Shown: positions 8,499 to 17,386 of the stretch, in pieces
How positions within the stretch are numbered: position 1 is the first letter of the stretch
How the letters are laid out: every line of letters starts with the position of its first letter
Assembly: GCA_963925675.1 (NCBI GenBank)
Contig: CAWUSW010000055.1
Location: forward strand, 1-55,106
Length of the DNA stretch: 55,106 nucleotides
Origin: Eutrophocola sp963925675
Lineage (GTDB): Bacteria; Pseudomonadota; Gammaproteobacteria; Pseudomonadales; Pseudohongiellaceae
Reading direction: 5' to 3'
The notes under the pieces: generated by a model
Told to the model about the DNA's origin: nothing
The model's input: only the letters and a program-made list of their open reading frames with translations
Databases searched by the model: none
Translations under genes and position numbers: made by a program

Positions 8499-9467
8499 AT
8501 GAACGACTCGATTACCAGTGCTAAATGTTTTGTCCATGGCCTTTCTATCGACGGTAACGGTACCGGACATGCCAATGTTGATTACACCGATACAGAAAGT
8601 CCGATCTGGCTTCATCTGGATTATTCAGAAAGCGATTGCGCGCAAACGCTAAAACTTCTCAAACTCCCCGAAAATGTCATTGATAGCCTGGTACGGGTGA
8701 ATACGCGCCCGCGTACAATTGTTGAAAAAGAAGGCTTCCTGATTTTTTTACGGGCCGTCAACCTGAACCCAGGCGATGACCCCGATGACATGGTTTCGCT
8801 GCGCATATGGCTGGAAAAAAATCGCCTGATCACTGTCAGGCAACGTCGGGTTTTCTCAATACAGGATCTGCGTAAAGACCTGGAAGATGGCAAAGGTCCC
8901 AAAAATACCAAAGAGCTTTTCTTAACAATTGTTGAGCGTCTGGCCGATCGGATATCAGAATACGTCGATGCCATAGAAGACAAAGTCGGTGAATTTGAAG
9001 ACACCATAGAATCCTCCAATTCCAACAAGACACGCGTTGAAGTGTCTTCACTGCGCCGACAGTCAGCTCAGGTTCGACGCTATCTTGCGCCACAACGTGA
9101 TGCCCTGGATTCCTTCTATCGACAAAGCCAGAGTTTTCTGGACGATGCCCAGGTCTATGATCTGCATGAACAGACCGACAGGATTGTGCGTTATGTCGAA
9201 GACCTGGATCTGGTCAGAGAACGCTGTCTGGTGCTACAGGAAGAACTGATGAACCGAATTGCCCAGGAGCAAAATGCCCGCATGTACGTGCTATCCATTG
9301 TTGCCGCAATCTTCCTGCCGATTTCATTTGTTACCGGCCTGTTTGGTATGAATGTGGCTGGGCTGCCGGGGATTGATATGCCAATGGCATTCAACCTGGT
9401 GGCAGGTGGAATGGCAGTGGTTGTGATCGGTATTCTTTCCTACTTTAAACTCAAGAAATGGCTCTGA
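8499..9467 (+). CDS. zntB: CorA/ZntB family divalent-cation transporter
   Basis: The 322-residue protein has a long cytoplasmic alpha/beta domain, a helical region (about 140-250) and two C-terminal transmembrane helices. The GMN pore signature is present as FGMNVAGLPG between the helices, and the C-terminus is basic (KLKKWL), as in the family. ZntB members form pentameric channels moving Zn2+, while CorA members move Mg2+. The GMNVAGLPG loop and the N-terminal IWLHLDYS pattern favour ZntB. A GGAAA site lies just upstream of the ATG. It is monocistronic. Confidence 0.87.
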   Translation: MNDSITSAKCFVHGLSIDGNGTGHANVDYTDTESPIWLHLDYSESDCAQTLKLLKLPENVIDSLVRVNTRPRTIVEKEGFLIFLRAVNLNPGDDPDDMVSLRIWLEKNRLITVRQRRVFSIQDLRKDLEDGKGPKNTKELFLTIVERLADRISEYVDAIEDKVGEFEDTIESSNSNKTRVEVSSLRRQSAQVRRYLAPQRDALDSFYRQSQSFLDDAQVYDLHEQTDRIVRYVEDLDLVRERCLVLQEELMNRIAQEQNARMYVLSIVAAIFLPISFVTGLFGMNVAGLPGIDMPMAFNLVAGGMAVVVIGILSYFKLKKWL

Positions 9468-9564
9468 ACATTTGCTCATTAATTTTATTTAATTTTTCAA
9501 TTAATCAACTGCGTTCCTGGCTAAAATAGCCCTGCTTTCACTACTGCATCAGTCTATCGAATTT

Positions 9565-10327
9565 ATGAACACAAAAAACCAGAACAGTCCCGTTATCAAT
9601 ACCCTGGAATTAAAAGAAAAAGAGCGCCCGGTTCATTGCCCATGGCAGTTTTCCCTATGAAATCCTCAAGGGACTAGAATCTATACTGCCTGACAAAATG
9701 GAGAATACTGCCGAAACTGGTTGCGGACGTTCAACCATACTTTTTTCCAATATATCCGAACGGCATACTGCATTTTGTATCGATGATCACAGCTACCAGG
9801 ATCAATCCAGTGTTAGGTATTTTGAAGATTCAGATATGGGAGTGAAGGAAAACGTAAGCTGGGAATTTGGTCCAACCCAGCAAACACTGCCCCACTACAC
9901 CCACAACTGCTAGTACGATTGTGTGTTGCTGGATGGTCCCCATGGCTACCCCTTCCCGGATATGGAGTATTACTTTTTCTATCCCCACATAAAAATTGGC
10001 GGCTACCTGATAATCGATGATATCCACATCCCCACAATCGGCAGAATGGCCGATATACTGCAGGAAGATGCCATGTGGGAATTTGTCAGCCTGGTATCAA
10101 CCACCGCCGTGTTCAGGAGAACCGGAGAAACACAGACACCGGTAAATGGTGATCACTGGTGGACCCAGAATTACAACCGTCGCCGCGTCAATCCTGAGAT
10201 GGAGTTTTTTCTGGATGACGGGCAAAAGAAGGAATCCTTTGCCAGCATGAATGCAAGAAGAGAGCGTAGTGAAAAAACGCGAGAGCGCTTCTATTTTCTT
10301 GCAAAGATCAGGAATCTTTTTCGATAA
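9565..10327 (+). pseudogene. Broken class I SAM-dependent methyltransferase-like gene
   Basis: Three pieces form one protein. An ATG at 9565 opens a 31-codon frame that stops at 9658-9660. The homologous sequence then continues in another frame from about 9641 (HGSFPYEILKGLES, then ETGCGRSTILFS, the SAM-binding loop). That frame hits an in-frame TAG at 9911-9913 and continues as YDCVLLDGPHGYPFP and on to 10327. So there is one frameshift near 9613-9657 and one amber stop. The intact part has the ETGCGRST and LLDGPHG motifs of a Rossmann methyltransferase. Its 3' end overlaps the convergent mscS gene by 20 bp. A sequencing error could account for one lesion, less easily both. Confidence 0.8.
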
Positions 10328-11171
10328 TTTTTAATTCACCATCAATGTGAACATCGCGCTGTGGAAAGGCAATTACAATTCCGGCCTCATCAAAGAGTTC
10401 AGCGATTTTAAAGCGCACCTCTGATCTTACTTTTCGCAGATCACGTTCGCCGGCAGCATCAATCCAGAAATACGAATCAAAAATTAAGGCGTTGTCGCCG
10501 AAATCCTCAAAAATCACCACTGGCTTGGGGTCATCCAGCGTTTCAGGGTGCTCATCAGTAGCTTTCAAAATAAGATCTGCCACCTGCTGTGCTGGCGAAC
10601 CATAGGCTACCCCCACCCTGACAATTGAGCGGGTTTTTTTATCAATCAGGGTCCAGTTAACCACCATGTTTTCCAATAATTGACTGTTGGGCACCAGCAT
10701 ATGCACCCCATCAGTTCTGCGGATTCTGGTGGAACGGGTGTTTATCGTCTCCACGGTGCCTTTTGCATCACCAATTTCCAGGAAATCACCTATACGAATA
10801 GGCCGCTCCCACATCAATATCCAGCCGGAAATAAAATTATTTATAATATTCTGCGCACCGAAACCGACCCCGATGGCGATTGCTCCAGAAATAAAGGCAA
10901 AGGCACCCAGCGGTACCTGCAACATGTCCAAAATAATCAGGACAACGACTATCAGCACAACAATGACGTAAATCCGCTGCAGTAAAAGAATCATGTCCGG
11001 CGGCAATTCTGACTGCTCAAGACGCCTGGTCATGAACGTGTAAGACTTGCGGAAAAATACCCAGGCAAAAAGAATAATGGTGGGGAACAACAATAGTTGC
11101 CCGACAGTGAAAACCTGTTCGCTGTAAGTAAATACGGGTCTGGCGAGAAACTGCAGAAATATTTCCATCAA
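10308..11171 (-). CDS. MscS-family mechanosensitive channel
   Basis: The 287-residue protein has about three N-terminal membrane segments, then the pore helix and beta domain of MscS. The pore and vestibule region reads AIAIGVGFGAQNIINNFISG, followed by RPIRIGDFLEIGDAKG and the loop RRTDGVHMLVPNSQLLENMVVNW. The C-terminal alpha/beta domain includes VGVAYGSPAQQV and ends with AFPQRDVHI. Such channels open under membrane tension and release solutes during hypo-osmotic shock. It is a short, MscS-sized version without the large periplasmic domain of MscK. It is monocistronic and convergent with the pseudogene. Confidence 0.92.
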   Translation of the reverse strand: MMEIFLQFLARPVFTYSEQVFTVGQLLLFPTIILFAWVFFRKSYTFMTRRLEQSELPPDMILLLQRIYVIVVLIVVVLIILDMLQVPLGAFAFISGAIAIGVGFGAQNIINNFISGWILMWERPIRIGDFLEIGDAKGTVETINTRSTRIRRTDGVHMLVPNSQLLENMVVNWTLIDKKTRSIVRVGVAYGSPAQQVADLILKATDEHPETLDDPKPVVIFEDFGDNALIFDSYFWIDAAGERDLRKVRSEVRFKIAELFDEAGIVIAFPQRDVHIDGELKIIEKDS

Positions 11172-11382
11172 AATTTCACATCAAGGAATTGCAGGTAAAT
11201 CATAGTGGGGTCAAAATTAATTTACAATAACTATTACTCTCTTCCCCGAACAGCATACTCATTTTGAACATACCACCAACTACGGCTAATTTTTGTTTAT
11301 TACATTCATTGTGCAAGCTGTTTTCAGGCCATGCCTTTCAATGTCATAATCCCTGGCCAATTCATTTTCAGAATTTTAAATA

Positions 11383-12318
11383 ATGCCAATGCACATCATC
11401 ACCCATAGCGACTGCCTTGAACATGATCCAGGCTCAGGCCACCCTGAAAATCCGCAACGTCTGAAAGGAATTTTAACGGCGCTTAACACTGCTGATATTA
11501 ACGCACATCTGGATTTTTATGAGGCACCATTAGGCAGTGATGCACAAGTTCTGCTTGCCCATGATGAATACCATCTGGAAAGAATCAGGAAGACGGCACC
11601 TGAAAAAGGAGAAGCTTCACTGGATACTGATACCCATATGTCGCCTGGCTCTCTCAATGCCGCGTTGAGAGCTGTTGGTGCTGCTTGTCAGGGAGTAGAC
11701 AAGCTGTTGAACGAAGAAGCAGAAACTGCCTTTTGTGCTACTCGCCCTCCGGGGCACCATGCCACAGCTAATCAGGCAATGGGCTTTTGCCTGTTCAACC
11801 ATGTGGCCATTGCAGCTTTATATGCACAGCAAAAATACGCACTGGAACGAATCGCCATTGTGGACTTTGATGTTCACCACGGTAATGGCACTCAGGATAT
11901 TATGCGCGGACGTGATGGTATTTTTTATATTTCTACTCATCAGGATCATTTATATCCAGGTACAGGTCAGGTTAGTGAAAATCTAAACAATAATGTTTTA
12001 AATGTCCCCCTGCATGGCGGCACCGGACACAATACCTACACCGCAATATTTGAAGAACAGGTGCTCACAGCGCTGGATTCCTGGCAGCCGCAGCTTGTTC
12101 TGGTTTCAGCAGGCTTTGATGCCCACAAGGATGATCCTCTGGCAGGCATGGCACTGACTGATGAGACCTACCACTGGCTGGGTGAAAAATTGAAAGCCCT
12201 CGCCAACAACTATTGTGGTGGCAAGCTCCTGTCAGTATTGGAAGGTGGTTACAACCTTGAGGTGTTACCAGGCAGCGTCACGGCTTATTTAAAAGGAAAT
12301 CTGAAAACTGCTGGTTAA
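11383..12318 (+). CDS. Histone-deacetylase family amidohydrolase
   Basis: The 311-residue protein is a class II HDAC-like (acetoin utilisation/acetylpolyamine amidohydrolase) enzyme. Key motifs are HSDCLEHDPGSGHPENPQR, RPPGHHA with the catalytic His pair, DFDVHHGNGTQDI and AGFDAHKDDPLAGM with the zinc-binding Asp and His residues, and EGGYN near the C-terminus with the active-site Tyr. All zinc and catalytic residues look intact, so deacylation of protein lysines or polyamines is expected. A second ATG two codons inside is an equally possible start. The gene stands alone. Confidence 0.92.
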   Translation: MPMHIITHSDCLEHDPGSGHPENPQRLKGILTALNTADINAHLDFYEAPLGSDAQVLLAHDEYHLERIRKTAPEKGEASLDTDTHMSPGSLNAALRAVGAACQGVDKLLNEEAETAFCATRPPGHHATANQAMGFCLFNHVAIAALYAQQKYALERIAIVDFDVHHGNGTQDIMRGRDGIFYISTHQDHLYPGTGQVSENLNNNVLNVPLHGGTGHNTYTAIFEEQVLTALDSWQPQLVLVSAGFDAHKDDPLAGMALTDETYHWLGEKLKALANNYCGGKLLSVLEGGYNLEVLPGSVTAYLKGNLKTAG

Positions 12319-12383
12319 TTTTTCAGTAAAGGCTTGCTATCGGCCAGATAGCGGATAGTTTTTATCCACATCAATGGGATACA

Positions 12384-12767
12384 TTAATATATTATTGTAT
12401 TAGTGATATCTTGAAGGGATAAGGTACTAATCCAACTATCAATATCTTCTCTAAATTCAGGTGAAAAACCAGTTTTATTCCAGACATCCCTGCCAATTGT
12501 TGATTGAAACACAACAACAGTTAATGGCTCGCGATAGGAAAGCCAGGTTCTTTAATCCTGCAGCCCATCCTGGTATTGCAGCCAATAGCTTTCACGCGTT
12601 CTGATAAATGCTGTGATGTGTGACCTAATCTGAATCTCATGCTCTGGTGGAATGTCAATTCTATTTGTCAAATATGGATGATCTATAAAGACAAATAAAG
12701 TGTCTATATCAGCCTGAAGCATACTTTGCCGTACTGTTGACTGGATTACTTTCGTTTTTATAGTCAA
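12384..12767 (-). pseudogene. Truncated hypothetical membrane-protein relative with in-frame stop
   Basis: On the minus strand a 71-codon frame reads from a weak TTG at 12767 (QSTVRQSMLQADIDTLFVFI and on to ESYWLQYQDGLQD) and stops at a TAA (12552-12554). The same frame continues past the stop with clearly coding sequence: RTWLSYREP, then GRDVWNKTGFSPEF and REDIDSWI, to a TAA at 12384-12386. The pattern fits a ~150-residue family found in marine Gammaproteobacteria that normally starts with one transmembrane helix. Here that helix is missing, and a stop codon sits just before the TTG. A GAA-to-TAA change would explain the internal stop. Confidence 0.65.
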
Positions 12768-12861
12768 ATTTTACTCAATTTCCAATTTATTTTTATTGAA
12801 TACACAGAAGGGCATATAAGCGAGAGTGAATTAGGTATTGCCTCGATGCAGAATTATTTCA

Positions 12862-12972
12862 ATAACCAAATTGGAATGGATAGCACGGGAATTAAATGAA
12901 AGGCCAAGAAAGACCTTGGAATACGAAACACCGGCAGATAAATTTAACGCATGTGTTGCACTGAACGGTTGA
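12862..12972 (+). mobile_element. IS30-family transposase C-terminal remnant
   Basis: In the frame ending with TGA at 12970-12972 the last ~35 codons read KLEWIARELNERPRKTL, EYETPADKFN and ACVALNG. This matches the conserved C-terminus of IS30-type DDE transposases (xLNxRPRKTLxFxTPAExF). No DDE core, HTH or terminal repeats remain. It is a decayed relic lying beside the truncated pseudogene, which it may have disrupted. The rest of 12768-13110 holds no recognisable gene. Confidence 0.75.
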
Positions 12973-13110
12973 ATTCACAGCCGAAAGCAGACCTGCACTC
13001 GAAAATCAATAAGTTCAAACGGTGTAGTTGACTACCCAAAGCGGGTAGATGACTGGCTTGAATTATGATCTGACCCTATCCTCCCGGGCAAAAGTGCTGT
13101 AAAAAGCCCC

Positions 13111-13968
13111 ATGAGAATTCCAAAACGAATCCAGCCCCTGATTGATGAAGGGCTAATTGATGAAGTCATCAGCAGACTGATGAGCGGCAAAGAGGCGGAT
13201 GTTTATGTAGTGCGCTGCAATTCCGAAGTCCGTTGTGCCAAAGTCTACAAAGAAGCGTCCAAGCGCGGCTTCAAACAGGCTGTACTTTATCGGGAAGGTC
13301 GCAAGACACGTAATAGTCGTCGTACGCGGGCTATGGACAAAGGCACAAAATTTGGCCGTCAGCAGCAGGAGCAAACCTGGCATAATGCCGAAGTAGATGC
13401 ACTCTTCAAACTTGCCAATGCTGGTGTGCGCGTACCCCAACCTTATTCATGTATAGATGGCGTCCTGTTGATGGAATTGGTCACAGACAAGGAAGGTGCT
13501 GTGGCACCCCGCCTGAGCGAGGTGGCTATGTCGGCCGAACAGGCCCTTGAAGGCCATTCCCAGGTCATGCGCTTCGTAGTACGCATGCTCTGTGCTGGCC
13601 TGGTACACGGTGATTTGTCAGAATTTAATATATTGCTTGATGAAAACGGCCCGGTAATTATTGACCTGCCGCAAGCGGTGGATGCTGCCGCAAATAACAA
13701 CGCCTGGTCCATGTTGGAACGGGACGTTAACAAGATAAGCAGTTACTACGGCCAATACGCTCCGGAATTATTAAATACCCGGTACGCCAAGGAAATCTGG
13801 AAACTGTTCGAAGACGGTGACCTGCATCCGGAAGTAGTGCTAACCGGCATCTTTGCTGAAAGCGCAGATGAGGTGGATGTGGATGGAGTCATGCAAGAAA
13901 TAGATTCAGCCTTGGCCGAAGAGCAAAGCCGCAAAGATCGCATGCTCGAAGCAGAAACGCCAACCTAG
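13111..13968 (+). CDS. RIO1-like serine protein kinase
   Basis: The 285-residue protein has the RIO kinase fold. An N-terminal region precedes the nucleotide loop SGKEADVYVV, and the ATP lysine lies in RCAKVYKE. The flexible loop is basic (REGRKTRNSRRTRAMDKGTK). The catalytic loop is VHGDLSEFNILL, with Asp and Asn, and the metal-binding loop is IDLPQAVD, which replaces DFG. This is the bacterial RIO1-like type common in Pseudomonas and relatives. Serine phosphorylation or ATPase activity is expected; bacterial substrates are not established. It stands alone with an acidic C-terminal tail. Confidence 0.9.
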   Translation: MRIPKRIQPLIDEGLIDEVISRLMSGKEADVYVVRCNSEVRCAKVYKEASKRGFKQAVLYREGRKTRNSRRTRAMDKGTKFGRQQQEQTWHNAEVDALFKLANAGVRVPQPYSCIDGVLLMELVTDKEGAVAPRLSEVAMSAEQALEGHSQVMRFVVRMLCAGLVHGDLSEFNILLDENGPVIIDLPQAVDAAANNNAWSMLERDVNKISSYYGQYAPELLNTRYAKEIWKLFEDGDLHPEVVLTGIFAESADEVDVDGVMQEIDSALAEEQSRKDRMLEAETPT

Positions 13969-14110
13969 TTTTTGCCCAGATATTATTTATGTCATGGTGG
14001 CAAATTCTGAACATTCGCTATTGGCCGGTAACTGCTCCTCGACAACTGTAAAGTTATATTATCAGCAACAATTTTAGCAATGCCAATTAATATAAGGGGG
14101 ATGCAAAGCC

Positions 14111-14998
14111 ATGAGTGTTAATGTAAAAGATTTTTCTGTGGACAATATGCCGCAGGCTGTTCTCGAAGAGTATGCGTCTAAAACTGAAGATCCTCGCATG
14201 CGTGAAATCATGCTAGGTTTAATTACTCATTTACACACTTTTGTCAAAGAGGTAAAACTCACCGAAGAAGAATGGCTGAATGCCATCATGTTTCTCACTG
14301 CTGTTGGGAAAAAATGCGACGACCAACGCCAGGAATTCATTTTGTTATCTGACACATTAGGCGTCTCATCGCTGGTGGACTCACTCAATAATGCGCGCGG
14401 TGGTATTGGCACAGAGAACACTGTATTAGGCCCCTTCTATGTACCTGGCTCGCCTCATAAACCAATGGGTTCAAGCATCGTTCAGAAAGCAACTGAAAAA
14501 GGCGAGCTGGCTGTAATTAATGGTACCGTATCCAACAATAAGGGCGAAGCGGTAGAAGGTGCGAATCTTGATGTCTGGCAATCTTCCAGTGAAGGTTTCT
14601 ATCACATGCAGGATGAAAACATGCCGAATTTTAATCTTTGTGGTCAATTTACCACTGGCGCAGATGGCAAATATATTTTTGTCACGGAAAAACCTGCATC
14701 TTACCCTGTTCCTACCGATGGACCTGTCGGCGACATGCTTCGTGCTTGCGGACGTCACCCAATGCGCCCGGGTCATCTACACTTTATTATTACTGCACCA
14801 GGCTATGACCGTTTGGTGACTCATATATTTACCAATGAAGATGAGTATCTGGATTCAGATGCTGTTTTCGCTACCAAGACTTCTCTTGTGGGTGTCTACA
14901 AGGAAACCACAGACAATGCGCTGGCTCAGGAACTCAACATTGAACCAACCTTTCAGAAAGTCGACTTTGATTTTACACTGATGAGCAGTGAAAAGTAA
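14111..14998 (+). CDS. Intradiol ring-cleavage dioxygenase (hydroxyquinol/catechol 1,2-dioxygenase type)
   Basis: The 295-residue protein has an N-terminal helical dimerisation domain (EEEWLNAIMFLTAVGKKCDD) and the intradiol beta-barrel. Seen in order are the NTVLGPFYVPGSP entry motif, the DVWQSSSEGFYHMQ strand carrying an Fe ligand Tyr, YPVPTDGPVGDM carrying the second Tyr region, and HPMRPGHLHFIITAPGY carrying both His ligands. It should open an ortho-dihydroxylated aromatic ring between the hydroxyls using Fe3+ and O2. The N-terminal domain and PFYVPGSP fit hydroxyquinol rather than protocatechuate enzymes. No other ring-degradation gene is adjacent. A GGGGGAT site lies upstream of the ATG. 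Confidence 0.88.
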   Translation: MSVNVKDFSVDNMPQAVLEEYASKTEDPRMREIMLGLITHLHTFVKEVKLTEEEWLNAIMFLTAVGKKCDDQRQEFILLSDTLGVSSLVDSLNNARGGIGTENTVLGPFYVPGSPHKPMGSSIVQKATEKGELAVINGTVSNNKGEAVEGANLDVWQSSSEGFYHMQDENMPNFNLCGQFTTGADGKYIFVTEKPASYPVPTDGPVGDMLRACGRHPMRPGHLHFIITAPGYDRLVTHIFTNEDEYLDSDAVFATKTSLVGVYKETTDNALAQELNIEPTFQKVDFDFTLMSSEK

Positions 14999-15102
14999 TT
15001 GGAAGTAAATAGGGTCAGAGTAAAAATTTAGTAGTCTAAACCTCCGCTTACGGCCTAAAGCGTACCTTTCATCTGGTAATATTTGTCAGAAATGTATGCA
15101 AA

Positions 15103-15116
15103 GCGGCTTTAGCCGC
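15103..15116. terminator. Weak hairpin between convergent genes
   Basis: GCGGCT TT AGCCGC forms a tight six-pair stem in the short gap between the dioxygenase gene and the convergent DUF2164 gene. It lacks a proper T-run, so its role as a terminator is uncertain. Confidence 0.35.
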
Positions 15117-15142
15117 CAGCTAAAATATATAAGCCTTGCAGA

Positions 15143-15382
15143 TTATTTTACCGGCATTTCAAGTTCCGTGATGGCTTCTGCAAGATGATCCATACGGCTT
15201 TCCAGTATGGCCTGGGCATCATAGAGCCCGCGGTTATAAAACAGAACGCCAATCTTTTCCGTAAAAAAATCCATTAGGAATTCCGCATCAAACTGACCAA
15301 TTTCCTGGTTCAGCTCAGCATTAAAATAAGCCTGTATTTTTGTCACGATGATTTCTTTTTCTTCGTTACTAAATTCAATCAT
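15143..15382 (-). CDS. DUF2164 family protein
   Basis: This 79-residue acidic helical protein matches DUF2164 across its length: FSNEEKEIIVTKIQAYF at the start, GQFDAEFLMDFFTEKIG in the middle, and FYNRGLYDAQAI near the end. The family is small, cytoplasmic and uncharacterised. The start is 29 bp after the dipeptidase gene on the same strand, so it is probably the last gene of this minus-strand run. Confidence 0.88.
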   Translation of the reverse strand: MIEFSNEEKEIIVTKIQAYFNAELNQEIGQFDAEFLMDFFTEKIGVLFYNRGLYDAQAILESRMDHLAEAITELEMPVK

Positions 15383-15411
15383 TAAGGGCCCTCTAAAAAA
15401 ACTAATTCGGA

Positions 15412-16056
15412 TTATTTCACCGGGAAATCAAAATACCTGTCGGGATAGGGTTCATCACGCAAAGTGAAATGCCACCATTCTTCCTCCAGGCCAATAAAGC
15501 CATGCTTGCTCATCACCGAGCGCAGTAATTGCCGATTGGCCCGTTGCTGAACACTGACGGTGGTATCACTGGGCCAGGATTTCTGATCAAAAAGGTCAAA
15601 AGGTGTGCCCATATCCAGTTCGCTGCCGTTATCGTTGGAGATAATGGTCAGATCAACCGTGCTACCCCGAGAGTGACTGGATTTCTCGGCGATAAAGCCA
15701 CGGGGTATCAGCTCGCCTTTATCCACGCTCGGATAATACTGCTCCTTCATACGCTCATCTTCGGGATCATTTGCCCAGCGAATAAAATAATCGACAGCGG
15801 ACTGTGGGCGATAACCATCAAATAATTTTAGCGAAAAATTTGCATACGCTAGCTCCATCTGCACTTTTTTCAGAGCCATGGCAGCCTGAAGAGTGACGAT
15901 CATCACATTGCTGTGATAACCCGGAACAGGTTGTCCGATAAAATTATCATCAGAGTAATAGCGCAAATCAAAACGTACTTTGGGAATGACTTCGGTGAGA
16001 TAAATGAAATTATCAGGCGCATCCTTGTCATGGCTGGTGGAAGAATATTCAATCAT
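15412..16056 (-). CDS. ddpX: D-Ala-D-Ala dipeptidase (M15D, VanX/DdpX type)
   Basis: The 214-residue enzyme has the M15D signature. SSHSRGSTVDLTI supplies a zinc His and Asp, and LEEEWWHFTL supplies the catalytic Glu and the third ligand His. The N-terminal VRFDLRYYSDDNFIGQPVPGY is also diagnostic. It hydrolyses the D-Ala-D-Ala dipeptide. No signal peptide is visible, so it is expected in the cytoplasm like VanX and E. coli DdpX, although no dipeptide transporter or van genes are nearby. It probably serves cell-wall dipeptide recycling. It is 33 bp downstream of the PQQ-type dehydrogenase gene. Confidence 0.9.
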   Translation of the reverse strand: MIEYSSTSHDKDAPDNFIYLTEVIPKVRFDLRYYSDDNFIGQPVPGYHSNVMIVTLQAAMALKKVQMELAYANFSLKLFDGYRPQSAVDYFIRWANDPEDERMKEQYYPSVDKGELIPRGFIAEKSSHSRGSTVDLTIISNDNGSELDMGTPFDLFDQKSWPSDTTVSVQQRANRQLLRSVMSKHGFIGLEEEWWHFTLRDEPYPDRYFDFPVK

Positions 16057-16089
16057 AAGAAATCCGCTCTACGATTACTCTCAGTAACT

Positions 16090-17340
16090 TCATCGAGGCG
16101 TGAGTCGTAATACTTCTCCGGGGAAATGTCGATTCAGATCAGCGTTATCTTCTGAATCCGTTAACACATACAAGGCACCATCCGCGCCCTGCACGATATC
16201 TCTTACCCGTCTGTCGCGCTCCACCAGTAAATGCTCTTCCGCCAATACACGTTCACCATCCATCTCCAGTCGCAACAGGAACTTGCCCTGTGACGGGCTC
16301 ATGGTGCCGATAAATATATCGCCCTGCCACTGCGGAAACAGATCACCGGTGTACATCATCAGACCTGACACAGCCACAGATGGAAACCAGTAATATAAGG
16401 GTTGTTCAATAGCGGTACGAGCAGAAGGCCCAATTTCACTGCCGTCATAATTCTTGCCATAGGTGACATTGGGCCAACCGAAGTTACCACCAGGAATAAT
16501 CCGGTTGAGTTCATCCCCACCCATGGGGCCGTGTTCAATGGTCCACAGCTCGCCGCTTACCGGGTGAATCATGGCACCATCGGGATCGCGGTGCCCCCAG
16601 GAATAGATTTCCTGTCTGACACTGGAACGTCCATAAAAAGGATTATCGACGGGAATTGAACCATCTGCATTGATACGCAGCATTTTACCTTCAACAGTGT
16701 CGAGTTTCTGCACCGCCGTCAGGTCGCCCGCCCCCATGGTGGAAATATACACCGTGCCATCAGAGCCCTGTAGCAAGCGCCTGCCCGGCAGATCAGCAAT
16801 CATTTCCACGTCTTCGATACGACTGTTGTCATTACTGAGGCGGGCACGGGCAATCTTGTTTACCTGGAACACCTCCCCATTCTGCGCGGCCTGGGTTCGT
16901 GACTCGGCACTCATCTCACCACCGGGCTGACCGGGCGCGGGCGCTGGAAATGCCATGAAGATTACTCTTGATTGCTCAAAGTCATGTGCCGGGGAAATAT
17001 CCATCAATCCACGACCGCCCACAGAGCGTACCGACGGCATTCCTGGTAAGGGATCGGACATGCCACTTTCCGGACTTACTATTCTGAGCGCACCCTTGCC
17101 ATCGGCCACCAGCAGATTGCCATCGGGTAGTGCCACTAATGATCTGGGACGATCCAGACCAGAGGCAATGACTTCAACGCGGTAAGTTGACGAGATTGTA
17201 GGGGCACTGGCCGCACTCTGGCCCTCAAAGGCCGGTGTTGGCGGGTTGGCAAAAGGATCCGCCTCGGCAGCCCCAAATGCGCTGGGCACAACTACTGCGA
17301 TATAGAAAATAAAAAGACCTGGGTAAAATTTCAGTTTCAT
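16090..17340 (-). CDS. PQQ-dependent sugar dehydrogenase (sorbosone dehydrogenase-like)
   Basis: The 416-residue secreted protein has a signal peptide (FIFYIAVVVPSAFGAAEA). It is followed by the six-bladed propeller of soluble glucose/sorbosone dehydrogenases: VEVIASGLDRPRSLVALPDG, DGNLLVADGKGAL, YISTMGAGDL, YSWGHRDPDGAMIHP, and WTIEHGPMGGDELNRI with the PGGNFGWP loop. These match the PF07995 family, whose members oxidise aldoses or sorbosone at a PQQ cofactor in the periplasm. No PQQ synthesis gene lies in the window, so PQQ supply is unknown and the substrate is not assigned. It is a middle gene of the minus-strand run between GFA and dipeptidase. Confidence 0.87.
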   Translation of the reverse strand: MKLKFYPGLFIFYIAVVVPSAFGAAEADPFANPPTPAFEGQSAASAPTISSTYRVEVIASGLDRPRSLVALPDGNLLVADGKGALRIVSPESGMSDPLPGMPSVRSVGGRGLMDISPAHDFEQSRVIFMAFPAPAPGQPGGEMSAESRTQAAQNGEVFQVNKIARARLSNDNSRIEDVEMIADLPGRRLLQGSDGTVYISTMGAGDLTAVQKLDTVEGKMLRINADGSIPVDNPFYGRSSVRQEIYSWGHRDPDGAMIHPVSGELWTIEHGPMGGDELNRIIPGGNFGWPNVTYGKNYDGSEIGPSARTAIEQPLYYWFPSVAVSGLMMYTGDLFPQWQGDIFIGTMSPSQGKFLLRLEMDGERVLAEEHLLVERDRRVRDIVQGADGALYVLTDSEDNADLNRHFPGEVLRLTPR

Positions 17341-17386
17341 GGTGCGTTCCGAGTTTTCCTAAAGTGTAAGATCTGGTGTGAATTAA

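Noticed and set aside
9911..9913. TAG as a recoded amino acid (pyrrolysine)
   Set aside because: The same gene also has a frameshift, and no pyl genes are present; simple decay or a sequence error is more likely.
13040..13090. Intact IS30 inverted terminal repeat downstream of the transposase relic
   Set aside because: No matching left end was found and the sequence before 13111 shows no convincing repeat pair.
15412..16056. Vancomycin-resistance VanX
   Set aside because: No vanH, vanA, vanR or vanS neighbours; the enzyme fits ordinary D-Ala-D-Ala recycling in a Gram-negative.
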